Shown here piece after piece: positions 1 to 6,881 of a stretch of DNA of 11,194 nucleotides. The translations under genes were made by a program, and so were the position numbers. The stretch is from an uncultured Erysipelotrichaceae bacterium (GTDB taxonomy: Bacteria > Bacillota_I > Bacilli_A > RF39 > UBA660): NCBI GenBank assembly GCA_902795845.1, contig CADBMU010000100.1, positions 1-11,194 of the forward strand, given 5' to 3'. The notes under the pieces are model-generated. The model was not told the DNA's origin and made no database searches. It saw only the letters and a program-made list of their open reading frames with translations. Every line of letters begins with the position of its first letter. Position 1 is the first letter of the stretch.

Positions 1-1
1 G

Positions 2-319
2 ACTATTCTTGAAGTTAAAGAATTAGTTGATGCAATGAAAGAAGAATTTGGAGTTGATCCAAGTGCTGTAGCTGTAGCTGCTGCTCCAGCTGCTGAAGCT
101 GCTGAAGATAATGCTGCTAAAACTGTTGTATTAAAATCAGCTGGTGCAAATAAAATTGCAGTTATCAAAATCTTAAAAGAAATTACTGGTTTAGGATTAG
201 TAGATGCTAAAGCTTTAGCTGATAACGGTGGAAATGTTAAAGAAAACGTTCCTGCTGAAGAAGCAAATAACATTAAAGCACAACTTGAAGAAGCTGGTGC
301 TGAAGTAGAATTAGCTTAA
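2..319 (+). CDS. rplL: 50S ribosomal protein L7/L12 (5'-truncated by window edge)
   Basis: L7/L12 forms the mobile stalk of the 50S subunit and recruits and stimulates translation GTPases. The reading frame is open from base 2, so the true start lies upstream. The visible part begins inside the N-terminal dimerisation helices (TILEVKELVDAMKEEFGV). It then runs through an Ala-rich hinge (about residues 17-34 of the visible part) into the C-terminal globular domain with the family motifs VVLKSAGANKIAVIK, TGLGLVDAKAL and the ending EEAGAEVELA. Family members are about 120 residues and 106 codons are visible here, so perhaps 15-20 residues are missing. The in-frame ATG at 35 falls inside the conserved helix and is not the real start. 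rplL is normally the last gene of rplKAJL, but the upstream genes are not in view. I see no convincing terminator between its stop and the tRNA promoter. Confidence 0.96.
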   Translation, partial: TILEVKELVDAMKEEFGVDPSAVAVAAAPAAEAAEDNAAKTVVLKSAGANKIAVIKILKEITGLGLVDAKALADNGGNVKENVPAEEANNIKAQLEEAGAEVELA

Positions 320-353
320 TTCTAAATAAATTTAGTAAATTATGTAATAATTG

Positions 354-383
354 TTGACAAAACAAATAAACTTATTATATAAT
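354..383 (+). promoter_or_regulatory. Sigma-A-type promoter for tRNA-Asn
   Basis: A perfect -35 box TTGACA (354-359) and a perfect -10 box TATAAT (378-383) are separated by 18 bases. Transcription would start near 389-391, only a few bases before the tRNA at 395, as expected for a stand-alone stable-RNA gene. It is the best promoter in the window. Confidence 0.88.
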
Positions 384-394
384 TTACTAGTAAT

Positions 395-470
395 GCCCGA
401 TTAGCTCAGTCGGTAGAGCGCACGGCTGTTAACCGTTAGGTCGTAGGTTCGAGTCCTACATCGGGCGCCA
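395..470 (+). tRNA. tRNA-Asn (anticodon GTT)
   Basis: A complete 76-base cloverleaf. The 7-bp acceptor stem pairs GCCCGAT (395-401) with ATCGGGC (460-466), followed by discriminator G467 and an encoded CCA (468-470). The D-stem is GCTC/GAGC (404-407/416-419). The anticodon loop is 426-432 with anticodon GTT at 428-430. The T-stem is GTAGG/CCTAC (443-447/455-459) around loop TTCGAGT. The anticodon stem 421-425/433-437 has four Watson-Crick pairs and an outermost C-T mismatch (421/437). The gene stands alone between its own promoter and terminator rather than in a tRNA cluster. Confidence 0.97.
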
Positions 471-480
471 TGTTGAATTT

Positions 481-505
481 AAACCAAGTTAATACTTGGT
501 TTTTT
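481..505 (+). terminator. Intrinsic terminator of tRNA-Asn
   Basis: A perfect 9-bp inverted repeat, AAACCAAGT (481-489) and ACTTGGTTT (494-502), with a TAAT loop. The T-run 500-505 overlaps the right arm. It lies 10 bases after the CCA end, so the tRNA is probably a monocistronic transcript. Confidence 0.9.
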
Positions 506-548
506 CGTGTTTAATTATTAATTTCTAATATCATAAAATTACTATATA

Positions 549-557
549 TGTTATAAT
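549..557 (+). promoter_or_regulatory. Extended -10 promoter for the rplI-dnaB-ung operon
   Basis: The sequence TGTTATAAT is an exact extended -10 element (TGnTATAAT). No good -35 box is seen about 17 bases upstream, which is tolerated in extended -10 promoters. It lies between the tRNA terminator and the rplI ribosome binding site, so it is the natural promoter for the six-gene operon. Confidence 0.65.
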
Positions 558-589
558 AATTAGTAGATAATTTTTAAGGAGGTTTAACA

Positions 590-1030
590 ATGAAAGTTAT
601 ATTACTTAAAGATGTAAAAGGACAAGGTAAAAAGGATCAAATAATAAATGTAAGTGATGGATACGCAAATAATTTCTTAATAAAAAATGGTTTAGCAGTA
701 GCTGAAACTAAAAGAAGTAAAGAAGTATTGGATATTCAACTAAAAAAAAGACAAGATGAAGAAGATGCCTTAGTAGAAAGTTTAAATGAAATAAAAAATA
801 AATTAAAAGATAAAAACATTACTTTTCAAGTAAAGACTGGAGCTAGTGATAAAGTTTTTGGAGCAGTTTCTACAAAACAAATAAGTGATGAATTAAAAAA
901 AATGGGCTTTAATATTTCAAAAAAATGTATTAAACCAGAGTATCCTATTGATACACTTGGTACTCACAAAGTGCCAGTAGAATTACACAAAAAGGTAAAA
1001 TTTGAATTAAATATCATTTTAAAAAAGTAG
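590..1030 (+). CDS. rplI: 50S ribosomal protein L9
   Basis: L9 binds 23S rRNA near the base of the L1 stalk and helps maintain reading-frame fidelity. The 146-residue product matches the family in length and layout. The N-terminal rRNA-binding domain (about residues 1-45) begins MKVILLKDVKGQGKKDQI and contains the conserved NFLIKNGLA segment. A long charged connecting helix spans about residues 42-75. The C-terminal domain (about 78-146) contains KVFGAVSTKQI and ends in the beta-strand region LGTHKVPVELH. The start is supported by AAGGAGG at 576-582, seven bases before ATG. It is the first gene of the operon and is followed nine bases later by dnaB. The rplI-dnaB pairing is conserved in many Bacillota. 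The gdpP gene often found upstream of rplI is not present here; a tRNA occupies that place. Confidence 0.97.
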   Translation: MKVILLKDVKGQGKKDQIINVSDGYANNFLIKNGLAVAETKRSKEVLDIQLKKRQDEEDALVESLNEIKNKLKDKNITFQVKTGASDKVFGAVSTKQISDELKKMGFNISKKCIKPEYPIDTLGTHKVPVELHKKVKFELNIILKK

Positions 1031-1039
1031 GTGATTATA

Positions 1040-2386
1040 ATGGCTAACCGTAAGATGCCACAAAATTTAGATGCAGAAATGTCTGTACTAGGATGTTCAT
1101 TTCTAGATAAATATGCACTTGAAAAAATTATGGAAAACGTTGATGCATCAATGTTTTATAGTGAAGCCAATAAAAAAATATTTTTAAGTTTACAAGAATT
1201 ATATAAATCAAGAACACCCATTGATATAACTACTGTAAAAAATGAATTAGATAAACAAAAAAATCTTCAAGCAGTTGGTGGTATAGAATATATTTCAGAA
1301 GTTATTGATAGTGTAGCTACAGTTGCAAACTTAGATTATTATTTAAAGATTGTTAAAGAAAAAGCTTTAAGAAGAAAGTTAATTGATACAGCAACAGAAA
1401 TTATTTCTGATACTTATGAAGAAGAAGGAAACATAACAACACTATTTGATACTGCCGAAAAAAATATTTTAAATGTTATAAAGGCTAGACAAACTAGTGA
1501 GTTTAGACCTATTTCAGATGTTTTAAGAACAGCACAAGAACAATTAGAAAATATGGCTAAGAATAAATCAGCAATAACAGGGTTACCTACTGGTTTTTAT
1601 GACTTAGATAAAACAACAGCTGGTTTGCATGAAGGTGAACTTATAATTATTGCAGCACGTCCTGGTATGGGAAAAACTGCTTTTGCGTTAAATGTTGCTA
1701 CAAACGCAGCTTTTCAAACCGATAAAGCTATTGCTATATTTAACCTAGAAATGTCTGCTGAACAATTAGTAAATCGTATGATATCTTCTGTAGGACAAAT
1801 AGAAGGTGAAAAGTTAAAAACAGGTATTATGAATAATAATGACTGGAAAAAATATAATGAAGCAATAAGCCAATTAGGTGATACAAATATTTATATAGAA
1901 GATAATGCTGGCATTACAGCACCAGAAATAAAAGCTAAATGTAGAAGACTTGCTAACTCTGAAAAAGGTTTAGGTCTTGTTGTAATCGATTACTTACAGT
2001 TAGTAACTACTGGAGGTAGAACAGAATCTAGACAAGTTGAAGTATCAGATATTTCAAGATCATTTAAAACATTAGCTATGGAATTAAAAGTTCCAGTAAT
2101 TGCCTTAGCACAACTTTCTCGTAATGCAGAACGTAGTGAAACAAAACAACCAAGACTTGCAGATTTACGTGAATCAGGATCTATCGAACAAGATGCTGAT
2201 ATAGTACTTTTCATAAATCGTGCAGATTATTATGAAGCAAAAACTGATAATAAAGTTAATATAGTTCCTGCTGAATTAATTATTGCTAAGCATCGTAAAG
2301 GCTCTACAGGATTAATTAATTTATTATTTGAATTAGATAAAAGTAGTTTTAAAAATTATTTAAAAGTAAGTAATGATATGGAATAA
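1040..2386 (+). CDS. dnaB: Replicative DNA helicase DnaB (B. subtilis DnaC type)
   Basis: This hexameric 5'-3' helicase unwinds DNA at the replication fork and contacts primase. The product is 448 residues, normal for the family. The N-terminal domain (about 1-105) starts MANRKMPQNLDAEMSVLG, a standard family opening. The RecA-like C-terminal ATPase domain (about 170-445) carries Walker A RPGMGKT (P208-T213), Walker B VVIDYLQL (D317), and the later motifs AQLSRNAE and LADLRESGSIEQDAD. No intein is visible at the usual insertion sites. I chose ATG 1040 over the in-frame GTG at 1031 because TAGGTGAT (1028-1035) is the ribosome binding site for 1040 and that GTG lies inside it. The stop codon of rplI is part of this binding site, so the two genes are probably translationally coupled. 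Confidence 0.97.
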   Translation: MANRKMPQNLDAEMSVLGCSFLDKYALEKIMENVDASMFYSEANKKIFLSLQELYKSRTPIDITTVKNELDKQKNLQAVGGIEYISEVIDSVATVANLDYYLKIVKEKALRRKLIDTATEIISDTYEEEGNITTLFDTAEKNILNVIKARQTSEFRPISDVLRTAQEQLENMAKNKSAITGLPTGFYDLDKTTAGLHEGELIIIAARPGMGKTAFALNVATNAAFQTDKAIAIFNLEMSAEQLVNRMISSVGQIEGEKLKTGIMNNNDWKKYNEAISQLGDTNIYIEDNAGITAPEIKAKCRRLANSEKGLGLVVIDYLQLVTTGGRTESRQVEVSDISRSFKTLAMELKVPVIALAQLSRNAERSETKQPRLADLRESGSIEQDADIVLFINRADYYEAKTDNKVNIVPAELIIAKHRKGSTGLINLLFELDKSSFKNYLKVSNDME

Positions 2387-2397
2387 AGGGTGATGAA

Positions 2398-3867
2398 GTG
2401 AAGACAAAAGATAAATTAATTACAGCGATAATGTGTTTATCTATTTTCATTATTTTGATTGTCTCAGGTAATACTAAAAATGATAAAGCCCCTAATAGTG
2501 TTTATCAAGTATATTTAAATGGTCAAAAAATGGGAATGATAGCATCAAAAGATGAATTATATGATTTAATTAATGAAGAACAAAGGGGTATAAAAGAGAA
2601 ATATAATGTTGATAAAGTTTATCCCCCACTAGGATTTGAAATAGTCAAATATGTAACTTATGATAATGATATTGTAGATGCCAATAAAATTTATGACAAA
2701 ATAAAAGATCAAGATGATTTTACTATTGAAGGATATAAAGTTACAATAACTAGTGAAGAAGAAGAAAAAGAAGATATTGTTATTAATGTTTTAGATGAAA
2801 ATGTATTTAAGAATGCATTAAAAAATGTTGTAACAGCATTCGTTAGTGAAGATGAATTTAATAAATATATTAATAATACTCAAAGTGAAATAGTAGATAC
2901 TGGTCAATTAATTGAACATATGTATTTTGCAGAAAAAATTAATATTAATAAAACTTACATAAGTGCTAATGATAAGATCTATACAGATGAAAGTGAATTA
3001 TCACAATATTTATTATTTGGCGATGATGCAAAACAAAGTGATTATATTGTAAAAGAAGGAGATACTATTGCAAGTATTTCAGAAGCTAACAAGTTAAACC
3101 CTCAAGAATTTTTAGTGGCTAATCCTAAATTTAGAGATGAAAATAGCATGCTAGCTATTGGAGAAAAAGTAAATATTGCTTTGATTAATCCCAAATTAAC
3201 TTTAATTGAAGAATTACACGTTGTTCAAGATGTTGAAGCCGTAATGACTAAAGAAACTAAATATGATGATAGTAAACCTAGTAGTTATTCAGTTGTAACT
3301 CAAGCTGGTGTAACTGGAATTACAAGATTTACTCAAAAAGTTCGTGTTGTAAATGGTGAACAAAACCAAGGTGTTGAAGTAGTTAGCAAAGAAACTATTA
3401 GAGAACCTGTTACTGAAATTACAACCAAAGGTAAAAAAGTATCATCATATGTTACTGGAACATTTGTGGATACTGGTGGCGATTGGGCATGGCCAACTAA
3501 TTCTCCATATATTATTACATCAGAATTTGCCTTCCGTTGGGGTAGTATGCATCAAGGCCTAGATATTTCAGGAACTGGTTATGGTTCACCAATATATGCT
3601 GCAAAAGCCGGAACTGTAGTAACAGTTGCAACTCATTATTCTTTAGGAAAATATATAGTTGTTCAACATGAAAATAATATTTATACGATGTATGCTCACT
3701 TATCGAGTCAAAAAGTTGTTAAAGGACAAACAGTTTCTCGTGGACAAGTAATAGGACTTATGGGTTCATCAGGGTTCTCTACAGGAACTCACCTACACTT
3801 TAGTGCTATTGTTGGTATGCCTTATGAAGGCGGAACATTCTTTAATCCATGGAAGTTGTATAGATAA
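2398..3867 (+). CDS. Membrane-anchored LysM-G5-M23 peptidoglycan endopeptidase
   Basis: A likely zinc endopeptidase acting on cell-wall cross-links outside the membrane, 489 residues long. An N-terminal hydrophobic segment (about 8-24) has no clear AxA cleavage site or lipobox, so it probably acts as an anchor. Residues 30-210 are charged and not recognised. A LysM-like wall-binding module follows (about 215-262, starting DYIVKEGDTIASISE). Next comes a G5 domain (about 274-350, with VVTQAGVTGITRFTQKVRV and IREPVTEI). The M23/LytM domain (about 363-489) carries the metal motif HQGLD (H385, D389), YAHL (H434) and HLHF (H465, H467), so the active site looks complete. GTG 2398 is the start: AAAGGGTGAT (2385-2394) precedes it, and the nearby ATG at 2393 runs into TGA after one codon. 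It overlaps walJ by one base (TAATG) and sits where Bacillus carries walRKHI, suggesting a wall-maintenance role (inference). Confidence 0.9.
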   Translation: MKTKDKLITAIMCLSIFIILIVSGNTKNDKAPNSVYQVYLNGQKMGMIASKDELYDLINEEQRGIKEKYNVDKVYPPLGFEIVKYVTYDNDIVDANKIYDKIKDQDDFTIEGYKVTITSEEEEKEDIVINVLDENVFKNALKNVVTAFVSEDEFNKYINNTQSEIVDTGQLIEHMYFAEKININKTYISANDKIYTDESELSQYLLFGDDAKQSDYIVKEGDTIASISEANKLNPQEFLVANPKFRDENSMLAIGEKVNIALINPKLTLIEELHVVQDVEAVMTKETKYDDSKPSSYSVVTQAGVTGITRFTQKVRVVNGEQNQGVEVVSKETIREPVTEITTKGKKVSSYVTGTFVDTGGDWAWPTNSPYIITSEFAFRWGSMHQGLDISGTGYGSPIYAAKAGTVVTVATHYSLGKYIVVQHENNIYTMYAHLSSQKVVKGQTVSRGQVIGLMGSSGFSTGTHLHFSAIVGMPYEGGTFFNPWKLYR

Positions 3868-4631
3868 TGAAAATATGTGTATTATCAAGTGGTAGCAAAG
3901 GCAATGCTACATACATAGAAACTGAACAATATAAAATACTAGTTGATGCAGGTAGAAATGCTAAATATTTAGCAGATTGTCTAAATCAGATTGGAGTAAA
4001 TCCTAGTGATATTGATTATGTCTTAATAAGCCATGATCATAAAGATCACGTATCTGCATTAAAAGTTTTTGTTAATAAATATAAACCAACATTATTATTA
4101 AGTCAAAAAATATTTGAACAGTTAGAAGATATAAAAGATTATGATAATATTGTTATTTATGAAGATGAAATTAGATTGGATAATCTTAGAATCTACTGTA
4201 TTAAATCATCACATGATGCAGTAGATTCAAGAAATTTTATCTTTGAAGAAAACGGTAAATCAGTTGTTTATGTAACAGATACTGGTTATATTAATCAGAA
4301 AAATTTTAAATATTTAAATAATCGAAATGTTTATTTATTTGAAAGTAATCATGATATTGAAATGCTTATGAATGGTTCTTATCCTAAGTTTTTAAAACAA
4401 AGAGTTGTTGGAAGTAATGGGCACTTATCTAATAAAGATTCAAGTTTTTATTTAAGTAAGTTAGTTGGACCTAATACTAAGAAAATATTATTAATGCATT
4501 TAAGTGAAACTAATAATACTGAAGAAAAAGCTCTTAATACAATAAAAGAGACTTTCAAAGAGTATGAAATACCTTTTGATGATATTAAATGCGCAAAACA
4601 AAATGAAATAAGCGAAGTGATAAATATATGA
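3867..4631 (+). CDS. walJ: Metallo-beta-lactamase-fold hydrolase WalJ (YycJ)
   Basis: WalJ is a metallo-beta-lactamase-fold protein, usually encoded with the WalRK cell-wall regulators and implicated in coordinating division or the cell wall with replication; its substrate in this organism is unknown. The 254-residue product opens with the family signature LSSGSKGNATYIE. All metal ligands are visible: HDHKDH at 56-61, H116 (SSHDA), D138 (VTDTG) and H211 (LLMHLS). The family segment FESNHDIEML is also present. The start codon shares one base with the stop of the upstream peptidase gene; only a weak, distant GGAAG (3851-3855) precedes it, so coupled reinitiation is likely. The TGA stop overlaps the rlmH start as ATGA. 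The walR, walK, walH and walI genes that normally accompany it are absent here. Confidence 0.93.
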   Translation: MKICVLSSGSKGNATYIETEQYKILVDAGRNAKYLADCLNQIGVNPSDIDYVLISHDHKDHVSALKVFVNKYKPTLLLSQKIFEQLEDIKDYDNIVIYEDEIRLDNLRIYCIKSSHDAVDSRNFIFEENGKSVVYVTDTGYINQKNFKYLNNRNVYLFESNHDIEMLMNGSYPKFLKQRVVGSNGHLSNKDSSFYLSKLVGPNTKKILLMHLSETNNTEEKALNTIKETFKEYEIPFDDIKCAKQNEISEVINI

Positions 4632-5065
4632 TAAAAGTTATTTGTTCTGGAAAATTAAAAGAACAATATTTGACTAAATTAGTAGAAGATTATTTAAATA
4701 GAATAAAAAAGTATCATAAAATAGAATTAATAGAGATTAAAGATGAAAATAACTTAGAAAAAGAGAAAGAAAATATTTTAAAATATATTGGTAAAAATGA
4801 ATATATAATTACACTAGATATCAATGGTGAAATGCTTGATAGTGTAAAATTTGCAGGTATGATTGATAAAGCATTTATAAATTATGGAACTATTACATTT
4901 GTTATTGGGTCATCTTATGGATTATCTGATGATATTAAAAAAATAGCAAATAAAAGTATAAGTTTTTCAAGATTAACATTTCCTCATGGACTTTTTAGAG
5001 GGATGTTACTTGAACAAATTTATCGTAGTTTTAAAATAAATAATAATGAAACATATCATAAATAA
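4628..5065 (+). CDS. rlmH: 23S rRNA pseudouridine-1915 N3-methyltransferase RlmH
   Basis: RlmH is a small SPOUT-class methyltransferase that uses S-adenosylmethionine to make m3-pseudouridine at position 1915 in helix 69 of 23S rRNA. The 145-residue length fits. The trefoil-knot cofactor-binding segment FVIGSSYGLSDDIKK, the LTFPHGLFRGMLLEQIYRSF stretch and the invariant C-terminus ending ETYHK are all present. The usual LTFPHQLMR is LTFPHGLFR here, a mild variation. The start overlaps the walJ stop by four bases (ATGA), with a weak GAAGTGAT six bases upstream, indicating translational coupling. The walJ-rlmH neighbourhood is conserved in Bacilli, although other genes often lie between them there. 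Confidence 0.97.
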   Translation: MIKVICSGKLKEQYLTKLVEDYLNRIKKYHKIELIEIKDENNLEKEKENILKYIGKNEYIITLDINGEMLDSVKFAGMIDKAFINYGTITFVIGSSYGLSDDIKKIANKSISFSRLTFPHGLFRGMLLEQIYRSFKINNNETYHK

Positions 5066-5076
5066 GGAGGATTACT

Positions 5077-5730
5077 ATGATTGGAAATGATTGGGATAAT
5101 GAACTTTCAACTGTTTTTAACGGTGAAGGGTTTAAAAAATTTTATCAGATTGTTGAACATGAATATGCTACTAAAACAATATTTCCACCTAAAGATTATA
5201 TCTTTAATGCTTTAAAACTTACACCTTATAAAGATGTTAAAGTTGTAATAGTTGGACAAGATCCATACCATGGTGTAAATGAAGCTCATGGTTTATCATT
5301 TTCTGTTCAAAAAGGAGTAAAAGTTCCACCTTCTTTAAAAAATATTTATAAAGAATTGTATGATGATTTAGGAGTTAAACCATGCGATAATGGAGATTTA
5401 ACTAGATGGGCTAAGCAAGGTGTATTACTTTTAAACTCTGTACTAACTGTTGAAAAAGATAAACCTGCTAGTCATAAAAATTTAGGATGGGAAAGACTTA
5501 CTGACTATATTATAAAATTATTGAACAATAAGAAAGATCCGGTTGTATTTATTCTTTGGGGAAATTTTGCAAAGTCAAAATCTTCGTTAATAACAAATCC
5601 TAAGCATTTAATAATAACTTCTCCCCATCCATCTCCTTTTTCTGCAAGATATGGTTTCTTTGGTAGTAAACCTTTTTCAAAAACTAATGATTTTTTAATT
5701 AAAAATCATTTAGAACCAATAAATTGGTAA
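5077..5730 (+). CDS. ung: Uracil-DNA glycosylase, family 1
   Basis: Ung removes uracil from DNA to start base-excision repair. The 217-residue product is typical in length and has both catalytic motifs. The water-activating loop GQDPYHG contains D62. The minor-groove intercalation motif SPHPSPFS contains H184 and is followed by GFFGSKPFSKTN. The uracil-binding segment LLLNSVLTVE and the VFILWG strand are also present. The start has a strong AAGGAGG at 5064-5070, which overlaps the rlmH stop and lies six bases before ATG. It is the last gene of the operon and ends directly before a hairpin terminator. It is functionally unrelated to its wall-related neighbours but fits with dnaB as a genome-maintenance gene. 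Confidence 0.98.
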   Translation: MIGNDWDNELSTVFNGEGFKKFYQIVEHEYATKTIFPPKDYIFNALKLTPYKDVKVVIVGQDPYHGVNEAHGLSFSVQKGVKVPPSLKNIYKELYDDLGVKPCDNGDLTRWAKQGVLLLNSVLTVEKDKPASHKNLGWERLTDYIIKLLNNKKDPVVFILWGNFAKSKSSLITNPKHLIITSPHPSPFSARYGFFGSKPFSKTNDFLIKNHLEPINW

Positions 5731-5736
5731 AAAATT

Positions 5737-5763
5737 ACTGGATAATTTTATTAACCAGTTTTT
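5737..5763. terminator. Bidirectional terminator between ung and the LemA-like gene
   Basis: The outer arms ACTGG (5737-5741) and CCAGT (5755-5759) plus the inner arms TAAT (5743-5746) and ATTA (5750-5753) enclose a TTT loop with one A-A mismatch. A T-run (5759-5763) follows on the plus strand. An A-run (5728-5734, allowing one T) gives a T-run on the minus strand. It therefore can stop transcripts from both convergent genes. The minus-strand stop codon (5762-5764) overlaps the T-run. Confidence 0.8.
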
Positions 5764-6307
5764 ATAATTTAAAATCATTATATATTTCGTCATTCATATT
5801 TTTTCCATCAAAGAAGGGTTTTATAGTAAATTTATTTATTTTAGCTACAATATTTGATGGAAATTTTCTAATATAACCATTTAACAAATTAGTATTTTTA
5901 TTAAAAAAAGAAGTAGTAGCAGTGAGTTTTTCATTGCTTTCTTTTATACTCGTACAAATATCTTTTAATTCTTTATTACTTTGTAATTCTTTATAATCAT
6001 CTTTGTACTTATTTAAAACAATAAATGCTTTTCTTAACAATCTATCCATTTCAAAATTAGTTATATTTTTATTTTTTAAATTTATATATTCTTTTAAATA
6101 ATCTTTTTCATCGTTTAAAGTATTTTTTATTATATCATTAGCTCTTACTAATAAATCATATCTTTCTCTTAATGTTTCATCGATTAAACCTTCAGCTTGT
6201 TCTATTTTAGTTTTTAAATATTGCATTTTGTTGTAATTCACAATATAAATAATTCCTAGAGTTCCTAAAATTACTATTAATATTAACAAAATAATTAAAA
6301 ATGCCAT
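5762..6307 (-). CDS. LemA family membrane protein
   Basis: LemA-family proteins are small, membrane-anchored, helical-bundle proteins of unknown biochemical function. This 181-residue protein has one N-terminal membrane segment (about 2-24), then NYNKMQYLKTKIEQAEGLIDETLRERYDLL, which aligns with the family's pattern of a YN pair, an amphipathic helix and (K/R)RYDLIPN. The C-terminal family ending is clear: NGYIRKFPSNIVAKINKF followed by KPFFDG. The middle is shorter and more divergent than in typical LemA. The ATG has GGAAGTGG just upstream on the minus strand. It is transcribed away from the neighbouring hydrolase gene from a shared intergenic region and converges on ung. The family assignment rests on motif memory, not a search. 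Confidence 0.82.
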   Translation of the reverse strand: MAFLIILLILIVILGTLGIIYIVNYNKMQYLKTKIEQAEGLIDETLRERYDLLVRANDIIKNTLNDEKDYLKEYINLKNKNITNFEMDRLLRKAFIVLNKYKDDYKELQSNKELKDICTSIKESNEKLTATTSFFNKNTNLLNGYIRKFPSNIVAKINKFTIKPFFDGKNMNDEIYNDFKL

Positions 6308-6330
6308 TTATACCACTTCCATTCTACATA

Positions 6331-6339
6331 ATTATATCA
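6331..6339 (-). promoter_or_regulatory. Extended -10 promoter of the LemA-like gene
   Basis: Read on the minus strand this is TGATATAAT, an exact extended -10 element, about 24 bases before the start codon. It is the mirror image of the element at 6355-6363, and no consensus -35 box is seen. Confidence 0.65.
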
Positions 6340-6354
6340 TTATTAAAAATAAAT

Positions 6355-6363
6355 TGATATAAT
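6355..6363 (+). promoter_or_regulatory. Extended -10 promoter of the short MBL hydrolase gene
   Basis: TGATATAAT on the plus strand is an exact extended -10 element, 17 bases before ATG 6381. Together with 6331-6339 it forms a perfect 9-bp inverted repeat with a 15-base spacer, so the two promoters are back to back and their expected -35 regions overlap each other. Confidence 0.65.
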
Positions 6364-6380
6364 AAAATTGGTGATTTACA

Positions 6381-6881
6381 ATGAATTATAAAATAGAAAG
6401 AATAGTAGTTGGAGAATTAAAAGAAAACTGTTACGTTGTAACAATAAATGATAAGACATATTTAATTGATCCAGGGGATGAGCCAGAAAAAATAGAAAAA
6501 TATTTAGAAAATAAAAATGTAGTAGCAATTTTAATTACTCATCATCACTTCGATCATGTAGGGGCTTTAAAATATTTTGAAAAGAAATATAATTTAAAAC
6601 ATAATACTTATACAGATGATAATTTTGTAATTATTAAATGCCCTGGTCATAGCCAAGATAGTTTGACTTATTATTTTAAAAATTTAAATTGTATGTTTTG
6701 TGGAGATTTCATATTTTTAAATTCTATTGGTAGAATGGATTTACCAGGTGGTTCTAGTAAAGACATGAAAGAAAGCTTAGAAAATATAAAAAATTACGAT
6801 GATGAAATAATTTTGTATCCAGGTCATGGAATTTCTACATTTTTAGGAAAAGAAAAAAGACATTTTAACTATTATTTTTAA
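6381..6881 (+). CDS. Short metallo-beta-lactamase-fold hydrolase (glyoxalase II-like)
   Basis: A soluble metallohydrolase of the glyoxalase II/YqgX-like branch of the metallo-beta-lactamase fold; the substrate cannot be read from the sequence. The 166-residue protein has every metal ligand: HHHFDH (H54-H59), H90 (CPGHS), D109 (CGDFIF) and H149 (YPGHG). It also shows the opening ENCYVV and the IDPGD strand typical of this branch. It is shorter than the roughly 200-residue relatives: the segment between THHHFDH and PGHS is compact and there is little after PGHG. GGTGAT (6370-6375) supports ATG 6381. It diverges from the LemA-like gene and converges on gerQ, overlapping it by four bases. The last codons (KRHFNYYF) lie inside the terminator hairpin. 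Confidence 0.88.
   Translation: MNYKIERIVVGELKENCYVVTINDKTYLIDPGDEPEKIEKYLENKNVVAILITHHHFDHVGALKYFEKKYNLKHNTYTDDNFVIIKCPGHSQDSLTYYFKNLNCMFCGDFIFLNSIGRMDLPGGSSKDMKESLENIKNYDDEIILYPGHGISTFLGKEKRHFNYYF

Noticed and set aside
320..353. Terminator after rplL
   Set aside because: Only a 5-bp all-AT hairpin (AATTT/AAATT) with no T-run is visible, which is expected by chance in this composition.
1031..1039. Longer dnaB start at GTG 1031
   Set aside because: This GTG is part of the ribosome binding site for ATG 1040, and the protein from 1040 begins like other DnaB proteins.
1650..2200. Intein in DnaB
   Set aside because: Walker A, Walker B and downstream motifs are contiguous and the protein is of normal length.
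1990..2214. Minus-strand open frame of 74 codons inside dnaB
   Set aside because: It is antisense to the conserved Walker B and following motifs of dnaB, has no ribosome binding site, and encodes no recognisable protein.
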